Positions 61,519 through 64,000 of a stretch of DNA of 64,000 nucleotides are shown piece after piece (the first letter of the stretch is position 1; every line of letters begins with the position of its first letter). The position numbers and the translations under genes were made by a program. The notes under the pieces are model-generated. The model was not told where the DNA came from, searched no databases, and saw only the letters and a program-made list of their open reading frames with translations. Source of the DNA: an uncultured Duncaniella sp. (GTDB lineage Bacteria > Bacteroidota > Bacteroidia > Bacteroidales > Muribaculaceae); contig CAJTRI010000003.1 in assembly GCA_910578615.1 (NCBI GenBank), forward strand, positions 76,055 to 140,054. The letters run 5' to 3'.

Positions 61519-62340
61519 ATGACAAGAGAATGGAAGACCATAAAGAAGTATGACGACATACTTTTTGAACAATATGGCGGAATAGCCAGGATAACAATCA
61601 ACCGCCCCGAGGTCTATAATGCCTTCCGGCCCCACACAAATTTCGAGATGCTTGATGCGATGGCCTATTGCCGTGAGGCCTCGGATATAGGAGTGATAGT
61701 CCTAACCGGCGCCGGAGACAAGGCTTTCTGCTCGGGGGGTGACCAGAAGGTCAAAGGTATCGGCGGCTATATTGACGACAACGGGGTTCCGCGTCTTAAT
61801 GTGCTCGACCTCCACAAGGCCATACGCTCCATTCCGAAGCCTGTCATAGCTATGGTCAACGGATATGCCATCGGTGGAGGCCATGTGCTACATGTGGTCT
61901 GTGACCTTACGATTGCCTCTGAAAACGCGCGTTTCGGACAGACCGGCCCCAAGGTGGGTAGCTTTGACGCGGGGTTTGGTTCGAGCTATCTTGCACGCTG
62001 CGTAGGCCAGAAGAAGGCACGTGAGATATGGTTCCTTTGCCGCCAGTATACAGCCCGTGAGGCCGAGGAGATGGGGATGGTCAACAAGGTGGTGCCCTTC
62101 GAGAGGCTTGAAGACGAGACGGTGGAATGGTGTGAGACCATACTGTCACGTTCGCCTATGGCTATCCGCATGATAAAGAGGGCGCTGAATGCCGAGCTTG
62201 ACGGTCAGCGAGGCATGATGGAGTTTGCCGGAGATGCCACGCTTATGTACTATCTCATGGCCGAGGCACAGGAGGGAAAGAATGCCTTCCTTGAAAAACG
62301 TGACCCGGATTTCGGCCGGTTTCCTAAGTTTCCCGGCTGA
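61519..62340 (+). CDS. menB: 1,4-dihydroxy-2-naphthoyl-CoA synthase
   Basis: Closes the naphthoate ring in menaquinone synthesis, turning o-succinylbenzoyl-CoA into DHNA-CoA. 273 residues, crotonase fold. ITINRPEVYNAFRP, FCSGGDQKVKG and GYAIGGGHVLHVVCDLTIAS form the CoA and oxyanion sites, GQTGPKVGSFDAGFG is the MenB signature that separates it from enoyl-CoA hydratases, and KFPG ends the protein. Its stop overlaps the menC start (TGATG). Confidence 0.96.
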   Translation: MTREWKTIKKYDDILFEQYGGIARITINRPEVYNAFRPHTNFEMLDAMAYCREASDIGVIVLTGAGDKAFCSGGDQKVKGIGGYIDDNGVPRLNVLDLHKAIRSIPKPVIAMVNGYAIGGGHVLHVVCDLTIASENARFGQTGPKVGSFDAGFGSSYLARCVGQKKAREIWFLCRQYTAREAEEMGMVNKVVPFERLEDETVEWCETILSRSPMAIRMIKRALNAELDGQRGMMEFAGDATLMYYLMAEAQEGKNAFLEKRDPDFGRFPKFPG

Positions 62341-63368
62341 TGAGGGCCGAATGGCGCCGTTACAGGCTTGATTTCAGATTTACGGCGATAACGTCACGCG
62401 AGAGTCTGACATACAAGGACACTTATTTCATAAAGATATGGCATGAGGACTGCCCCGGGGTATACGGACTCGGGGAGGCGGCTCTTTTCCGTGGGCTGAG
62501 TTGTGATGACCGTCCCGGTTATGAGGAGATGGTTGCCGCCGTTTGCCGCGAACCAGAGATATATTCTGCCGACATATCCTTGCTTGACGGATGGCCTTCG
62601 ATAAAGACCGGATTTGAGACAGCTATCGCTGACCTTGCGTCGGGCGGGAGGCGTTGTCCTTTTGCATCAGGATCTTGGAGTATCCCCATAAACGGCCTGA
62701 TATGGATGGGTGACCGCCATACCATGCGTGAGCGTGTCGATGCCAAGCTTGCGGAGGGCTTCCCGTGTATCAAGATCAAGATAGGAGGGATAGATTTCCA
62801 AGACGAACTGGACTTGCTGGCCTATCTGCGTTCGCGTGACCCGGAGGTCGAGATAAGGCTGGATGCCAATGGTGCTTTCCGGCCTGACGAGGTTCTTGGC
62901 AGGCTCGAACGGCTTGCCGGATTCGGCATCCATTCGATAGAGCAGCCGGTGAGGGCGGGGCAGTATGTGGAGATGGCGCGTATCTGTCGCGAGTCGCCTA
63001 TCCCCGTGGCTCTTGACGAAGAACTGATCGGACTCAATGACACCGTGAAGCGGCGTGAGATGCTTTCAGAGATACGCCCGGCCTACATAATATTGAAACC
63101 CACTCTCTGTGGTGGTTTTTCGGGTGCAGACGAATGGATCAGGCTTGCAGAGGAAACAGGAGCCGGTTGGTGGGCCACATCGGCCCTTGAATCAAACATC
63201 GGGCTTAACGCCATAGGCTCATGGCTGTCAACCAAGGATACGGATATGCCGCAGGGACTCGGGACAGGGCAGCTTTATCATAACAACATACCCTCTCCGC
63301 TCGTCCAGTGCGGAAACCGGGTGAGTGTGGATCCGAGAGGTTTATGGGACACAGACGGTTTGTTCTGA
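62340..63368 (+). CDS. menC: o-succinylbenzoate synthase (enolase superfamily)
   Basis: Dehydrates SHCHC to o-succinylbenzoate in menaquinone synthesis. 342 residues. An N-terminal capping domain is followed by the barrel with the enolase-superfamily residues: KIKIGG for the catalytic lysine, LDANG, IEQP and DEE for the magnesium ligands, and ILKPTLCGG for the second lysine. A dipeptide epimerase would look similar, but the position between menB and menE settles the choice. It overlaps menB by one base and menE by 25. Confidence 0.92.
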   Translation: MRAEWRRYRLDFRFTAITSRESLTYKDTYFIKIWHEDCPGVYGLGEAALFRGLSCDDRPGYEEMVAAVCREPEIYSADISLLDGWPSIKTGFETAIADLASGGRRCPFASGSWSIPINGLIWMGDRHTMRERVDAKLAEGFPCIKIKIGGIDFQDELDLLAYLRSRDPEVEIRLDANGAFRPDEVLGRLERLAGFGIHSIEQPVRAGQYVEMARICRESPIPVALDEELIGLNDTVKRREMLSEIRPAYIILKPTLCGGFSGADEWIRLAEETGAGWWATSALESNIGLNAIGSWLSTKDTDMPQGLGTGQLYHNNIPSPLVQCGNRVSVDPRGLWDTDGLF

Positions 63369-64000
63369 CTCCTGAGGCCGAGGATTTTCTGAGGGAATGG
63401 CGTTCGTCAGTCCCCTATGTCACGGCCCATACTTCCGGCTCGACAGGCAGACCGAAGGAAATAAGGCTTCTGAAAGATGATATGCGTGCGTCGGCGAGGG
63501 CTACGGCTGAGTTTTTCGGTCTGACATCCTCCTCGACTCTCGCACTTCCGCTAAGCCCGTCATACATAGCCGGAAAGATGCAGATAGTCAGGGCTTTGGA
63601 GACCGGCTGTACCCTTGTCTCCGAGCGTCCGTCATCATCACCTCTGGCCGGGTGGGACGAAGGCCGTGTGACTCTTCTTCCTCTCGTGCCGTCCCAGATT
63701 GAAGGGTTTGTCTCATCACCTGCATTCCGGCTCACAGACAATCTGATAGTGGGCGGGGCGCCGTTGTCGGCAAAGGTTGAGAACAGACTTGTTAGTGCCG
63801 GATTAAGGGCTTATTCCACCTATGGTATGACCGAGACATGCAGCCATGTTGCCCTGAGGCGTCTTGGAGAGGAATGGTTCAGGGGGCTTCCGGGTTTTGA
63901 GTTCTCTCTTGATGCAAGGGGATGCCTTGTTATAGTTTCGTCCACGCTGTCGTTCGGACGTCTTGTAACCAACGACATGGTGTCGTTGCTGTCACCTGAC
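63344..64000 (+). CDS. menE: o-succinylbenzoate--CoA ligase, 3' end missing
   Basis: AMP-forming acyl-CoA ligase that activates o-succinylbenzoate. 219 codons are visible, open at the window edge. TSGSTGRPKE at 30-39 is the nucleotide-binding loop and TYGMTET the adenylate motif. The protein starts MGHRRFVLTPEAEDFL within the end of menC, so the two are probably translationally coupled. It lacks about 30-100 residues before the loop that many MenE proteins have; short MenE forms are usual in Bacteroidetes as I recall. Confidence 0.9.
   Translation, partial: MGHRRFVLTPEAEDFLREWRSSVPYVTAHTSGSTGRPKEIRLLKDDMRASARATAEFFGLTSSSTLALPLSPSYIAGKMQIVRALETGCTLVSERPSSSPLAGWDEGRVTLLPLVPSQIEGFVSSPAFRLTDNLIVGGAPLSAKVENRLVSAGLRAYSTYGMTETCSHVALRRLGEEWFRGLPGFEFSLDARGCLVIVSSTLSFGRLVTNDMVSLLSPD

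Noticed and set aside
1..64000. CRISPR array, tRNA, rRNA, prophage or insertion sequence
   Set aside because: No regularly spaced repeats, tRNA T-loop pattern or transposase motif was found on reading both strands.

Overview
The window reads as a chromosome segment of a Bacteroidales bacterium, a gut-type anaerobe probably in or near Muribaculaceae. The family is inferred from overall protein flavour, not proven. Support for the order comes from a SusC/SusD pair with a hybrid two-component regulator, fused SecDF, the Bacteroides-type glucose-6-phosphate isomerase, S16 with a long C-terminal tail, PCMD, DUF4492, DUF4295 and DUF5723 proteins, and promoters of the Bacteroides type (TTG, 18-20 bases, TAnnTTTG) ahead of most transcription units. 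No mobile element, phage, CRISPR array, tRNA or rRNA was seen.

Layout: 1-2815 is a cytochrome bd oxidase operon (DUF4492-cydA-cydB, minus strand, cydB cut by the window edge). 2858-16114 is minus-strand housekeeping: secDF, truA, speA, tsaD-cinA, lysS-gpsA-pgi and a DUF805 membrane protein. 16169-19983 holds two divergent PCMD-domain exported proteins, one followed by an outer-membrane beta-barrel. 20060-23914 is the fumarate reductase/succinate dehydrogenase operon (cytochrome b, flavoprotein, iron-sulfur). 23931-32594 has two minus operons: aminotransferase-tyrS, and dxr-rseP-rRNA methyltransferase-M49 peptidase.

32755-55840 is the accessory highlight: a polysaccharide utilization locus. 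A minus arm encodes a GH31 (alpha-xylosidase type, with PA14), a GH2 and a GH3, behind a 1328-residue hybrid sensor/AraC regulator. A plus arm encodes SusC, SusD, two unrecognised surface-type lipoproteins and a GH5 endo-glycanase with two BACON-like domains. GH5, GH31, GH2 and GH3 together with an HTCS match the enzyme logic of xyloglucan loci: the GH5 cuts the backbone at the cell surface, SusC/D import the oligosaccharides, and GH31 (xylose), GH2 (galactose) and GH3 (glucose) finish them in the periplasm. The substrate is a prediction.

55898-64000 returns to core genes: rpmB-rpmG-DUF4295, a small membrane protein, a lipoprotein/DUF5723 beta-barrel pair, rpsP, and menB-menC-menE (menE cut by the edge). 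The cytochrome bd oxidase, fumarate reductase and menaquinone genes together describe quinone-linked respiration that can end on fumarate or on traces of oxygen. Several intergenic terminators are unusually long perfect palindromes without a loop (64, 52 and 40 bp).
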